Positions 35,170 through 44,663 of a stretch of 64,000 bases of DNA are shown here, piece by piece. Location: the NCBI GenBank assembly GCA_028873975.1, contig JAPPMO010000026.1, positions 149,378-213,377 of the forward strand. The letters are read 5' to 3'. Position 1 is the first letter of the stretch. The number at the start of each line of letters is the position of its first letter. A model generated the notes under the pieces. The model saw only the letters and a program-made list of their open reading frames with translations, ran no database searches and was not told where the DNA came from. Origin of the DNA: Chloroflexota bacterium. GTDB lineage: Bacteria; Chloroflexota; Anaerolineae; Aggregatilineales; Phototrophicaceae. Both the position numbers and the translations under genes were made by a program.

Positions 35170-36141
35170 CTACCAGTTGCCCTGCAGCCAGGCCAGGCTG
35201 TATGCCAGAGCCTCGTCAATCACTTCTGTAACCTCCGCCAATACGTCGAAGATATGGTCGCCATCCAGCACGACCAGCGCCTCCGCGCCCTCGTGGTAGT
35301 CCAGAAAGACCTGGCCCGCCTGCGGTTGCGGTGTCACGGTTGTGTCGCGCGCCCCAGTGACGGCCAGCAGAGGTCCTCCATAGCCGGCTATCTCTGCCAC
35401 CGGATCGACCAGGAAGATATCCTCGAAGAACGGACCCTTGAGCGATGTCTCGGCGCCCCAGGGCAATACGATGCTCAGCGCTTCGTCGCCGGCCGCCGCG
35501 CCGGCCAGCAAGTTGTCATAACCCAGCAGGATGCCGTAACTCATGACAGGATTCGATACCGCGGACCAGAGCACGAGGTTGCTGACGCGCGCGTCGCGCC
35601 CGGCCGTCGCCGCGCCAACAAGTCCGCCTTGACTGAGACCAATGATGCTTATATTGCCGCTGTCGACGCCTTCCAGCATCTCCAGGTAATCCAGCGCCGC
35701 GATGGCGTCCGAGATCTGGCCGCTGAAGGTCGTATCTTCCCAAGCGCCTTCGCTCTCGCCGGAGCCGCGGAAGTCGATGCGCAGGCTGGCGACCCCGCGT
35801 TCGCCCAGCCAGCGAGCAGCCCGGCTGAACATCGTGTCTTCAGTGCCGAGAACCGGCAGTTCATGGCGCATGCCAGTGAAGCCGTGCAGCAGCAGGACGA
35901 CCGGGAAAGGTCCCTCGCCCTCCGGCATGGCCAGCGTGCCGACGATCGTCTGCCCCGCGTTGCTGAAGCTGATGTCGCTCTCGCTGACACCGTACTCAGC
36001 CATGGAGCCGGCCAATGCGGCCGCGGCGTCGGCGAGGCTGTCCTGCGCGGTCAGCGGCGCCGCGGCGAGCCCCAGGCAAAGCAGCAGCGCGACAATTAGC
36101 AGTGTAGAGGTAATGCGTTTCAAATATATTTTCGAAAACAT
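35170..36141 (-). CDS. Exported alpha/beta hydrolase
   Basis: The 323-residue protein has a signal peptide (hydrophobic residues about 10-30, TAQ cleavage-like site). The hydrolase fold shows an HGF oxyanion motif (86-88), the nucleophile S170 in 'GLSQGG', a C-terminal Asp in 'GARDTTVTP' and His in 'DGDHIFD'. It is probably an extracellular esterase or peptidase-like enzyme; the substrate is not known. It stands alone, with no operon partner. Confidence 0.88.
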   Translation of the reverse strand: MFSKIYLKRITSTLLIVALLLCLGLAAAPLTAQDSLADAAAALAGSMAEYGVSESDISFSNAGQTIVGTLAMPEGEGPFPVVLLLHGFTGMRHELPVLGTEDTMFSRAARWLGERGVASLRIDFRGSGESEGAWEDTTFSGQISDAIAALDYLEMLEGVDSGNISIIGLSQGGLVGAATAGRDARVSNLVLWSAVSNPVMSYGILLGYDNLLAGAAAGDEALSIVLPWGAETSLKGPFFEDIFLVDPVAEIAGYGGPLLAVTGARDTTVTPQPQAGQVFLDYHEGAEALVVLDGDHIFDVLAEVTEVIDEALAYSLAWLQGNW

Positions 36142-36331
36142 GACGAACTCCTATCAACAAGAGTTTGCAATGGCGTGATTCTGGCACACCAGCCGCTCCT
36201 TCGCAAGCGAGCCAAAGCATGATGGACTGATGTGTTCCGCACATGATTCAGTAGCAAAAATAGATTGCAGGGTCGATTCTGTGAATATTACGGTACTTTT
36301 ACGGGTAACAAATGAAGAGACGACTTGACTG

Positions 36332-37960
36332 CTATTCCCGCTCCACAGTGATCAAGGTATTCGCCCTCAATTCGTCCACGGCGCTGTATTCGCCGTCATT
36401 CCAGATGATGGTAAGCCGTTCCAGAATCGTGCCGGGAACAAAGCCGAAATGTACGCGGCTGGGATCGCCCGAAAGATAACCGCTGGATACGGTTATATCA
36501 CGGCGATAGGCGCCTGCGCCGGTTTTCAGAATCAGTTGCGCGCCGACGCCGGCGCTTGCGGAAAGCCCCCAATGCAAATCGACCTCGATACTATCGCCGC
36601 CGCAAAGTTGATTCTCGAAGACTTTCGCCGGCGCATTCAAGTTGTTGACGATCACATCCAGATCGCCATCGTTGTCCAGATCCGCCAGTGACATGCCGCG
36701 TCCGCTCGCCCGGTCGTTGAGCCCCCAGCCTGGCTGCGGCACAAACTGACTGCCGGAATGATTGCGATAGACCTGGTTTTCTTCCACCAATTCGTTGCCC
36801 GGCAAGTGCGAGAACATCTCCCGCGAGATCATGCCGTTGACGACGTATAGATCCTGGAATCCGTCGTTGTCCAGATCGCCGAATTTCGTCGACCAGCTCC
36901 AGCCGGTCGCGTCCAGGCCCAGCCGAGGCGCGATATTCGTCGCCAAGCCCGCTCCAGCGCCGGCGTAAAGCACATTCTCCATGATCTGCGGATCGCCGTC
37001 GACATGGGGCATCGCCATCATCATGTCCATCACCGGCGCCCACTGCGCCTCCGTTTCTTCGTCATCGGCATAGGGTTTCATGTCAACGGCATAGACTTCG
37101 AGCAAACCGTCATTGTCCAGGTCGGCCGCATCATAGCTCATGGTGCTGTGCGGCATCACCGGCGGCGGCTCCGCCTCTTGCCAGTTGCCGTTTACAAATG
37201 TGAAGTAACGGTCGGGCACAGCGAAGTCGTTGCCGATGATGATTTCGTAGTCGCCTTCCGCGTTGATGTTGGAGAGAAGAGCCAGGGTATTGGAGCGATT
37301 TGCGATGCGTGTCGCCTGGAAGCGGTCGTCGCCTTGTTCGTAATAGATCAGTCCCGATTTTGGCCCCGATTGGCCCAGGATCATTTCGTTCTCGACATCG
37401 TAGGAGCCGGTGAGCAAATCGAGATCGCCATCGCGGTCGACATCAAGCCAGTTCATGGCGTAGCCAATATAGCTGACGCCGGTCAAAACCTGGATAGCGA
37501 AGCCGGTCCCTTTTTGATTGCGCCAATACAGCGGCGCGGCTGCCTGCTGCGTGAAGACGATATCAAGCCACCCGTCGCCGTCGACATCAACGGTGGCAAC
37601 CGCCCGCGACGGCGCCAGGGAGGGAAGCGCCTGCTTCCGAAACTGCAGACCGCCCACATTCCAGAAAACAGCGTTGTCGCCGCCCAGGTTTGCCAGCACG
37701 ATATCCAGCAAGCCGTCATTGTTCAAGTCATTGATGGCCAAACCTGCGCCATTGCTGTCGTAAAAGCCGATCGGCAGCGAAGTCGGCGTCGTGATATGGT
37801 CCAGTTCATGAGCCAGAAATGCCCCCGAACAATCCTCGGCGCGCCGCAGCGCGACCGACTCCAGCGTTACAGGCGCGTATATGCGGAGCGCCGACGCGAC
37901 GTTCGTGACGACGAGCATTAGCGCCAGCGGGATCAAGCAAAACGGAAGACTGCGAAACAT
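36332..37960 (-). CDS. FG-GAP/VCBS repeat protein with ASPIC/UnbV C-terminus
   Basis: The 542-residue exported protein has a signal peptide at the N-terminus. At least six calcium-binding-type repeats follow (D-N/V-D-N/G-D-G-x-x-D, for example 'DLNNDGLLDIVLAN', 'DVDGDGWLDIVFTQ', 'DLDNDGDLDVIVNN'), which should fold as a beta-propeller. The C-terminal 80 residues ('VHFGFVPGTILERLTIIWNDG') match the ASPIC/UnbV ending. Such proteins act at the cell surface in adhesion or carbohydrate binding. No partner gene is close by. Confidence 0.9.
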   Translation of the reverse strand: MFRSLPFCLIPLALMLVVTNVASALRIYAPVTLESVALRRAEDCSGAFLAHELDHITTPTSLPIGFYDSNGAGLAINDLNNDGLLDIVLANLGGDNAVFWNVGGLQFRKQALPSLAPSRAVATVDVDGDGWLDIVFTQQAAAPLYWRNQKGTGFAIQVLTGVSYIGYAMNWLDVDRDGDLDLLTGSYDVENEMILGQSGPKSGLIYYEQGDDRFQATRIANRSNTLALLSNINAEGDYEIIIGNDFAVPDRYFTFVNGNWQEAEPPPVMPHSTMSYDAADLDNDGLLEVYAVDMKPYADDEETEAQWAPVMDMMMAMPHVDGDPQIMENVLYAGAGAGLATNIAPRLGLDATGWSWSTKFGDLDNDGFQDLYVVNGMISREMFSHLPGNELVEENQVYRNHSGSQFVPQPGWGLNDRASGRGMSLADLDNDGDLDVIVNNLNAPAKVFENQLCGGDSIEVDLHWGLSASAGVGAQLILKTGAGAYRRDITVSSGYLSGDPSRVHFGFVPGTILERLTIIWNDGEYSAVDELRANTLITVERE

Positions 37961-38082
37961 CTTGCAACCTGTTGCAGGGCGAATAGTGCCAGAACGATAC
38001 CATCAGGCGGATGTATTGGCAAACCTGCGTCCCGCGCGGAGGCGCCTGTGAGCAGGAGCGCGTCAAAATGAGGTGGAGAAGT

Positions 38083-38474
38083 GGGTGTATTTCAGATTAT
38101 TGGCAATTAACCACCGAGAACACCGAGATTTAAGCTCTTGCCTGCCAAAAGGGAGGCGATGTAGGGGAGTTTCGCTGGACGCTGTTGAAATACTGCCCCC
38201 ATCCCCCCAGCCCCTTACCCCCAAAATGAGGGAGGGGGAGCTTTTGAACCTTAATAAGCCGTTAAAGCCCCTCCCTCTCGGGGAGGGGTTTGGGGTGGGG
38301 GTTTTAGTGCTTTTTCAACAGAGTCCGCTGAAACGCCTGCAAACAGAAATGATCTTTTGTCTTTCTCTGTGCGCTCTGTGGCGAATCTTTAGTTTGTTCG
38401 TTGCATCGTTCCATTAGATACCATTTTTGAGACGATTGCCCTGCGGACATCTGCCAAAATATTGAAATGCACCC
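38083..38474. mobile_element. Composite repeat element B1 with terminal inverted repeats
   Basis: The ends GGGTGTATTTCAGATTATTGGC (38083-38104) and its diverged inverse (38453-38474) form an imperfect terminal repeat of about 22 bp. The same ends bound B2 at 40325-40690. The interior holds CACCGAG/CTCTGTG repeats plus nested inverted repeats: a 'TTTCGCTGGACGCTGTTGAAA' type outer pair and C-rich/G-rich tracts near 38200-38300. No target duplication was found. It contains no gene and fills most of the 37961-38556 gap. Confidence 0.65.
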
Positions 38475-38493
38475 TGAATACGCTGCGTGTATA

Positions 38494-38534
38494 AATGAAA
38501 AGCGCCTCTTCCACGCGCGGGTGGAAGAGGCGCT
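38494..38534 (-). terminator. Rho-independent terminator of the molybdoenzyme gene
   Basis: AGCGCCTCTTCCAC and GTGGAAGAGGCGCT (38501-38534) form a perfect 14-bp stem with a six-base loop. On the minus strand it is followed by TTTTCATTT. It lies just after the stop at 38557. Confidence 0.9.
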
Positions 38535-38556
38535 GACTTGACGATTGATGAGCCGA

Positions 38557-40242
38557 TTAAGCCTCGGCTTCGGTTTGCGGATTCTCCAGATCGGCTAGCG
38601 AAGGCATCGCCTCTTTCTTGGAATGGACGCCCGTAGCGCCGTCTGGGCGGGTACCGCGCGATTCCAGACTTTGCAGATTGCCGTCGCCGTCATAAGCGCG
38701 CACGGCAAAGCGATAGTCGCCTTCCTGGAAGCGCCAGTCGAAGCGCCACAGGACCCAGGTCAGTTCCGAAAGCGGCATACGCAGCTTCGCCTCTTGCCAA
38801 TCGCCGTCGTTGACACTGACTTCGACGCGGGAGATGCCCTTGGCGCCGGCATAGGCGATCCCGCCGACAGGCACGACATAACCCTCGTCGTCCTTGAGGA
38901 TGGCATCGGTTGCTACGGTGTCCACAACCGAGGTCGGATTCACCAGCGCTTCGACGCTCCAGCCGCGGCGCACCCAGTAACCCTCTTGCCAGGTATCGAC
39001 AAATTCGATGCTCTCGATCCACTTGGGTTGCTTCATGCCGTAACGATCAGGGATATAGATGCGCAACGGGAAACCGTGCTTCTGCTTCAGCGGTTGGTCG
39101 TCCCACTCGTAGGCGAACATGATGCGGTCGTCGGCCTTGATGACATCGAGCATGACATATTCATCGAAATTGTCCGCGCCGGTGATTTTCAGCGCGACAG
39201 CCTCCGCTTGCGGTTTCACCAGATCCAGGAAGTCGCTCATTAGGAAGCCCGACCATTTGGTGGTGCTGATCAGCGTGCCGCCAATGCGGTTGCTGATGCA
39301 AGACAAGGTGATAAAGCGATCAACCCGCTCGAATTTATCGTACAGATCACCCAAGGACAAGCTGACAGGATTGTCTACCAAGCCCGTGACATCGAGCCGC
39401 CATTCGCCGGAGTCAATCACCGGAGGTCGCGAACTGATGTCGATGCGATAGTGATCGTCAAGCGGCGTGTATTCCGGTCGAGTGCCCGGGGCCGGCGCCA
39501 TATTGCCTTCGCGGTTGGGCAGGACATCGCCGCCCGTCGCGCCCGAAGCGCTGCCGACGACCTGCCCTTGGCCCGGGCGATTGCCGATGAAGGCGCCCAG
39601 CCCGGCGCCGATGACCGTCAGAACCGCGCTGGCGCCGCCGATGCGCACCATGAACTGGCGGCGATCAAGCGCCTCGACAGTGATCGTCTCGCCCGTCTCT
39701 TCGTCGATCTTGGTTTTGGCCCCGCTATGCGCCAGCGTGTTATAGATCCAGTTGGCAGCCGCCCCCCAAAGCGCGAATACCAAGCCCACCCAGATGACCT
39801 GCGCGCCGCTGGGGGCGGTGGCGGTCAGGTTCACCTGCACGGAAATCATCATCATGACCGCGCCAATACCCAAGCCCAGCACCAAACCCGGGGCAAGATC
39901 GCGAGCGCGGGTATTGCTGCGATTCAATAGCGCGTAGAAAACCGCGATTATTACCAAGCCCAGCGCGAGGAAGGCGCCCAGACCCATTAACTGCTCGGCG
40001 GTCTTGGCAGCGGCTGACGTCTCGCCCATGTTAAAGGCGATGATGATATCCACCATCATATCAATGCCGAAGGTCAGCAGCGCGCCCGGCAAAATCCGCG
40101 AAACAAAGTCGAACACATCAAAGGGGATAAAGGGCAATCCAGCGAGTTGATCGGCCAAGAATAACACTGAAGTCAGCGTCATCGTCAACAGGGCGCCGAC
40201 CAATGCGCCCAGCCACAATGACGGTTTCTTGATCGTTTCCAT
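38557..40242 (-). CDS. Membrane-anchored sulfite oxidase-type molybdopterin oxidoreductase
   Basis: The 561-residue protein starts at the ATG at 40242 with GAGGA close upstream. Residues 1-170 contain four hydrophobic segments. A twin-arginine-like stretch follows (R194-R195 in 'DRRQFMVRIGGASAV') with another hydrophobic segment. From about residue 260 there is an oxidoreductase molybdopterin domain with the molybdenum-ligand Cys C315 ('ITLSCISNRIGG') and a C-terminal dimerisation domain. The catalytic part should lie outside the membrane, as in YedY/sulfite oxidase relatives. The true electron donor and acceptor are unknown. Confidence 0.88.
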   Translation of the reverse strand: METIKKPSLWLGALVGALLTMTLTSVLFLADQLAGLPFIPFDVFDFVSRILPGALLTFGIDMMVDIIIAFNMGETSAAAKTAEQLMGLGAFLALGLVIIAVFYALLNRSNTRARDLAPGLVLGLGIGAVMMMISVQVNLTATAPSGAQVIWVGLVFALWGAAANWIYNTLAHSGAKTKIDEETGETITVEALDRRQFMVRIGGASAVLTVIGAGLGAFIGNRPGQGQVVGSASGATGGDVLPNREGNMAPAPGTRPEYTPLDDHYRIDISSRPPVIDSGEWRLDVTGLVDNPVSLSLGDLYDKFERVDRFITLSCISNRIGGTLISTTKWSGFLMSDFLDLVKPQAEAVALKITGADNFDEYVMLDVIKADDRIMFAYEWDDQPLKQKHGFPLRIYIPDRYGMKQPKWIESIEFVDTWQEGYWVRRGWSVEALVNPTSVVDTVATDAILKDDEGYVVPVGGIAYAGAKGISRVEVSVNDGDWQEAKLRMPLSELTWVLWRFDWRFQEGDYRFAVRAYDGDGNLQSLESRGTRPDGATGVHSKKEAMPSLADLENPQTEAEA

Positions 40243-40324
40243 AATCCTCTTCACTCTCCTAATCGAATCGGATACGTATAGTATAGTACATGTTTTAGCG
40301 GAAATATATTGCCTTGAGATTACG

Positions 40325-40690
40325 GTGCGCATTTCAGATTATTGGCAAGCTAAGAAGTTTTGCCCGGTCGAAAGCATGACCAACCACAAAGACACAAAGT
40401 AAATGAGGCATTTCTCTGTGCGCTCAGTAATTCCAAGTAAGTAATGCGAAAATAAGGGGCGTGTAGGGGCGACCAATCTGGTCGCCCGATGCCACGATGG
40501 CTTGCTTTTTTGGGCGACATGGTATGTCGCCCCTACAGATCATTACTTTTGAAGAATTTGTATTACTTACCTGGTTTTACTTCTGTGCGCTCTGTGGTGA
40601 ATTTTCAGTTTGTTCGTTGCATTGCTCCACAAGATACCATTTTTGAAGCGATTGCCCTGTGGACATCTGCCAAAATATTGAAATGCGCCC
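40325..40690. mobile_element. Repeat element B2 with TIRs and 10-bp target duplication
   Basis: The left end GTGCGCATTTCAGATTATTGGC and the inverse of the right end are imperfect terminal repeats shared with B1. TGAGATTACG flanks both sides (40315-40324 and 40691-40700), a probable target-site duplication. The right part carries 'GCGATTGCCCTG', close to the terminus of element A. A second hairpin element is inserted inside at 40462-40537. No coding sequence. It fills most of the gap between 40243 and 40760. Confidence 0.75.
40462..40537. repeat. GTAGGGGCGAC palindrome nested in element B2
   Basis: TGTAGGGGCGAC (40462-40473) pairs perfectly with GTCGCCCCTACA (40526-40537). Internal GGTCGCCC/GGGCGACA arms allow further folding. 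It belongs to the same family as 6146 and 35009. Confidence 0.7.
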
Positions 40691-40760
40691 TGAGATTACG
40701 GCCAGAGCAATCGCGCGAACGCGCCATTTACCGCAATCGGCGGGCGAAGGGGATGCTGCG

Positions 40761-42158
40761 ATGAGTGAGCTATTGACTCGACTGCAAAACGAATCGAAAG
40801 ACAAAGCGATCTATCGCCAGGCGCTCGATCACGCCCTGGCATATCTGGATTCGCTGAAGGACCGTCCCGCCTTCCCGACTGCGCACGCCCTGGAGGCTTT
40901 GCAATCCTTGGACGAGGGTTTGCCAGCTGGACCCTGCGAAACAGGCGTCATCTTGCAGCAGCTGCACGAGATCGGCGCGCCAGCGGCGGTCGCCCAGGGC
41001 GGCGGACGCTACTTCGGCTTCGTCAACGGCGGCGTGATTCCGGCGGCGCTGGCGGCGAGGCTGCTTGCGGATGTTTGGGATCAGAACGCGGCCTTGGGCA
41101 TCATGTCGCCGATTGCCGCCAAGCTGGAAGCGATCTGCGAAACCTGGCTGGTTGATCTGCTTGACCTGCCAAAGGGCAGCGCGGCGGGCTTTGTCAGCGG
41201 GACGTCAACGGCAAGCCTTTGCGGCTTACTAGCTGGACGCAATGCCATCCTGTCGCGGCAGGGCTGGGATGTCGCCGAGCGCGGGCTTTTCGGCGCGCCC
41301 CCCATCCGCCTGATTATGAGCGAGGCGGCACATGGCAGCGTCTATAAAGCGCTGACGATCCTCGGCATTGGCCAAGCTCAGATCGAGCTTGCAGCCACCG
41401 ACGATCAAGGCAGATTCGATACCCGGCAGCTTCCCCAACTGGATAAAACAGCGCTGCTGATCCTGCAGGCGGGCAACGTCAACAGCGGCGCCTTCGACGA
41501 TTTCGCGACCATTTGCGCTGCGGCAAAGCGGGCTGAGGCTTGGGTGCATGTCGACGGCGCTTTTGGCTTGTGGGCCCGCGCTTGCCGAGCGACGGCGCGC
41601 CTGAGCGCTGGCATTGAACTCGCGGATTCCTGGTCCGTCGACGCCCACAAGACGCTCAACAGCCCCTACGATTGCGGCATCGTATTCTGCAAAGATCGCT
41701 TGACGCTGCTAGAGGCATTACAAGCGAGCGGCAGCTACCTCCACTTCAGCGAGGCGCGCGACGGCATGCTCTACACGCCGGAGATGTCGCGTCGAGCGCG
41801 CGGGATCGAACTGTGGGCGCTGCTGAAAGCATTGGGCCGCGCCGGCGTCGATGAACTGGTTGCGCAACTTTGCGCCCGGGCCCGGCAATTCGCCGACGAA
41901 CTGGCCAGGCGCAAGTTTCGGGTACTGAATGACGTCGTATTCAATCAGGTGCTGGTGGCTTGCGAGAGTGCGGAATTGACGCGGGAAACCCTGCGCGCGC
42001 TACAAGCCAGCGGCGAGTGCTGGTGTGGCGGGTCGGAGTGGCGCGGAGAACCCGTAATACGCATCAGCGTTTGTTCCTGGGCGACAACGGAAGCCGACGT
42101 GCGGCGATCGGTAACGGCTTTTGCAGCGGCGCGCTCGGGGGCATTATCGCTGATATAG
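40761..42158 (+). CDS. PLP-dependent amino acid decarboxylase, group II
   Basis: The 465-residue enzyme belongs to the aromatic-amino-acid/glutamate decarboxylase fold. It has the PLP-binding Lys K297 in 'SVDAHKTLN', D265 in 'HVDGAFG', the ring-stacking H191 in 'SEAAHGSVYKAL', and 'FVSGTSTASL' for the phosphate. The ATG at 40761 fits GGGGA upstream; a longer reading from 40659 would start inside repeat B2. The product would be a bioactive amine, but which amino acid is used is not clear. It converges on the DUF4037 gene with a 15-base overlap. Confidence 0.9.
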   Translation: MSELLTRLQNESKDKAIYRQALDHALAYLDSLKDRPAFPTAHALEALQSLDEGLPAGPCETGVILQQLHEIGAPAAVAQGGGRYFGFVNGGVIPAALAARLLADVWDQNAALGIMSPIAAKLEAICETWLVDLLDLPKGSAAGFVSGTSTASLCGLLAGRNAILSRQGWDVAERGLFGAPPIRLIMSEAAHGSVYKALTILGIGQAQIELAATDDQGRFDTRQLPQLDKTALLILQAGNVNSGAFDDFATICAAAKRAEAWVHVDGAFGLWARACRATARLSAGIELADSWSVDAHKTLNSPYDCGIVFCKDRLTLLEALQASGSYLHFSEARDGMLYTPEMSRRARGIELWALLKALGRAGVDELVAQLCARARQFADELARRKFRVLNDVVFNQVLVACESAELTRETLRALQASGECWCGGSEWRGEPVIRISVCSWATTEADVRRSVTAFAAARSGALSLI

Positions 42159-43262
42159 CCCTGCGATCTTCCGGCGCAGATGCGCCGCCTCGCGCAAGTC
42201 CGTGTTGTCGCTGAACTGATCAATACTGCCGATTGGCGCTCGCGCCGCCGCCGCCCGAAGCTGGTCATCGCCGATGCGCTGGATCAAAGCCTCGCAATAG
42301 CGCCAGGCCGCGCTGACCTGGAAACCGCGATTATGAAAGGGCAGCAGCGCCGGTTCAATCGCCTGGGTCAGTCCCAGCGCGTTGTGCTGACGGTTCAGGC
42401 TCTCGTAAGCCTCGCATAGAGCCGCCTGTCGGTCTTCATCATCCTTCGCGACTTGGACGCCCCGCAGCGCCGGAATCAATTCGCTTGCGCAGGGCAATTC
42501 CGCGAAAGCGCTGCCAAACCACTTGGCATAAGGCGCATACCGACGAGCCATCAAAAAACACAATTGCATAATGGAGCGCACCAAGCGACCGGCGATCAGA
42601 GCCGCGCCCAGTTCGTCGCCGACCATGGCAGCGCGCGGCGCTAAATGCTCGTCCTGGCCGATGCGCGACCAACCACATGCCAGCAGATACAGCCATACAT
42701 CATGCGGGTACCAAGCCAGCCGCGCCCGCAGAGCCGCCAGATCGAGATCGTCGCGAAATACCTCCCCGGCATTGAGCGAGAGCAGCTTTTGCTGTGGCAC
42801 GCTGAGCCAATCAGCAGCGCTCAGCGGCTGTTCAGCGGAAATACCAGCGGAAATACCAATGTGAGCGCGCAGATAGCCGTCAATCGTCATAATCTCGACG
42901 CGGTGATTGACCGGACCGGAATCAATCCTCTCTGGAATCTGCGTCCCGTCGTCGCCTCCGCCGACCTTTGGCAACCCAAAATGCGTTGAATAGCCCGCGA
43001 ATTGGTACGGCAGACGATGACTGAGCAAGTCCCGTAATGCCGGAGCGTGGCGGGCGTGATCCGCAGGTCGAAGGAATAGCATGACGCGCGGACCCCAATG
43101 ATGATCGGTGGACACTTCGGTATCATATCCCAGCACTTCCGAACCACTGCCGATCAAAGCGGCGCTATAAGACAAACCAGGGTAATCCTGATTAATAATG
43201 GGCGCGACCGCCTCGTGGAAAAACGCGCGCGAAAGCGACAAACCTGGAATAAAAGCCGGCAT
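42144..43262 (-). CDS. DUF4037 nucleotidyltransferase-like protein
   Basis: The 372-residue protein starts 'MPAFIPGLSLSRAFFHEAV', the usual N-terminus of DUF4037 proteins. It has a nucleotidyltransferase-like segment ('LIGSGSEVLGYDTEVSTDHHW') with Gly-Ser and acidic residues. The rest is helical. The ATG at 43262 with CGAGG upstream was chosen over an extension to 43331. Its role is not established. It is divergent from the DAHP synthase gene. Confidence 0.82.
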   Translation of the reverse strand: MPAFIPGLSLSRAFFHEAVAPIINQDYPGLSYSAALIGSGSEVLGYDTEVSTDHHWGPRVMLFLRPADHARHAPALRDLLSHRLPYQFAGYSTHFGLPKVGGGDDGTQIPERIDSGPVNHRVEIMTIDGYLRAHIGISAGISAEQPLSAADWLSVPQQKLLSLNAGEVFRDDLDLAALRARLAWYPHDVWLYLLACGWSRIGQDEHLAPRAAMVGDELGAALIAGRLVRSIMQLCFLMARRYAPYAKWFGSAFAELPCASELIPALRGVQVAKDDEDRQAALCEAYESLNRQHNALGLTQAIEPALLPFHNRGFQVSAAWRYCEALIQRIGDDQLRAAAARAPIGSIDQFSDNTDLREAAHLRRKIAGLYQR

Positions 43263-43316
43263 CACAGACCTCGCCCGGCGGATAAAATCTGACCATGCTA
43301 TTTGCCGATACCTGTG

Positions 43317-43322
43317 TATAAT
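43317..43322 (+). promoter_or_regulatory. -10 box of the DAHP synthase gene
   Basis: A consensus TATAAT lies 46 bases before the GTG start at 43368, but I see no convincing -35 at the proper distance. It supports the GTG start, since the more upstream TTG at 43302 would precede transcription. Confidence 0.4.
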
Positions 43323-43367
43323 ACCCCTCATCGGCCATTTAATGGATGTATTGGGAGTACAGAAGCC

Positions 43368-44462
43368 GTGTCCTCAACAAACCGTCTCAAGGAGTTGCGG
43401 GATCAGATTGACCCGATCAATCTGGAGATCCTGGAATTACTCAACAAGCGCGCCGAAATCGCGCTGGAAATCGGCAAGGTTCTGCAAGAGATGGGCACGC
43501 GGCATTATGACCCGCAGCGCGAAGCCGAGATGCTCACCGCGCTGCAGATGGCCAACGAAGGTCCCTTCAGCAACGAAACCATCAGCAAGCTCTTTAGCGA
43601 AATCTTCCGCGCTACCTTGAACCTCGAAGAAAGCGACGCGATGGAGAAAATCCTTGTCCAGCGCAAGGCGCCGGATCAGCATACCATCATCGAATTCAGC
43701 AACGGTTTGCGCCTGGGCAATGACAGTTTCGAGCTTATCGCCGGTCCTTGCGCCGTGGAAAGCTACGAGCAGATGGACCAGGTGGCGGCTGCGCTGGCCG
43801 CCCGCGGCGTCAAGATGATCCGCGGCATGGGTTACAAACCGCGCACCTCGCCCTACGACTTCCAGGGCATGGGCGAAGAGGGTTTGAAGATCGCGCGACG
43901 GGTCGCCGACAAATACGGCCTGGTCGTCATCAGCGAAGTACTGGATCTATCGTTGATACCCATGATGGACGAATATGTCGACGCCTTCTGGGTGGGCGCC
44001 CGCAACATGCAAAACAGCTTCCTGCTGCGGGCCCTGGGCAAGCAAAGCAAGCCCGTGCTGCTCAAACGCAGCTTCGGCGCGACTTTGAAGGAATACATTT
44101 ACGCCGCCGAATACATCATGAGCAGTGGCAACCACCAGGTCATTCTCATGGAACGCGGCATCCGCACCTTCAGCGAATGGACGCGCAATACGCTGGATAT
44201 CAGCGCTGTGCCGCTGCTAAAGCAAGAAACGCACCTGCCGGTGATCGTCGACATCTCGCACTCCGCGGGCCGCCGCGATATCGCCAATCCGCTGGGGCGC
44301 GTAGCCCGCGTCAGCGGCGCCGACGGCTTGATGGTGGAAGTCCACCCCAACCCCGACGTCGCCATGTCCGATGCCAAGCAGCAACTCAATCTCGATCAGT
44401 TCAACCAATTGATGGACGATATCGAGTCGATAACGCTAGGCTACAAGCAGCCGGCGGTTTAG
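43368..44462 (+). CDS. aroA: Bifunctional chorismate mutase / DAHP synthase
   Basis: The 364-residue enzyme opens the shikimate pathway. Residues 1-90 are an AroQ-type chorismate mutase (R11, R28, K37 positions), used in relatives for feedback sensing. Residues 105-360 are the DAHP synthase barrel: 'LIAGPCAVES' (123-132), 'GYKPRTSPYDFQG', 'GARNMQN' (210-216), 'LLKRSFG'. This is the Bacillus AroA/AroG(f) type. The GTG at 43368 follows GGGAG and a TATAAT box. A terminator follows at 44524. Confidence 0.92.
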   Translation: MSSTNRLKELRDQIDPINLEILELLNKRAEIALEIGKVLQEMGTRHYDPQREAEMLTALQMANEGPFSNETISKLFSEIFRATLNLEESDAMEKILVQRKAPDQHTIIEFSNGLRLGNDSFELIAGPCAVESYEQMDQVAAALAARGVKMIRGMGYKPRTSPYDFQGMGEEGLKIARRVADKYGLVVISEVLDLSLIPMMDEYVDAFWVGARNMQNSFLLRALGKQSKPVLLKRSFGATLKEYIYAAEYIMSSGNHQVILMERGIRTFSEWTRNTLDISAVPLLKQETHLPVIVDISHSAGRRDIANPLGRVARVSGADGLMVEVHPNPDVAMSDAKQQLNLDQFNQLMDDIESITLGYKQPAV

Positions 44463-44523
44463 CAGCGAAGCTTGGCGCCCCTTCCCAGTGGACCAGGCCT
44501 CAATTAACAAGCATCTGATGTCC

Positions 44524-44560
44524 TCCCCCTGTACAGTTGTGTAGGGGGATTTCGTTTTTT
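44524..44560 (+). terminator. Rho-independent terminator after DAHP synthase
   Basis: TCCCCCT pairs with AGGGGGA across a short loop, followed by TTTCGTTTTTT. Confidence 0.8.
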
Positions 44561-44663
44561 CAGCGAGAAACTAAAAACATTTCTGCGGGGCTATTCATAA
44601 CTCACCGCAACTCACCGCTCCATCTGTCGAGATCTGATACCCAGCAAGAGCGAAGATCGAACG

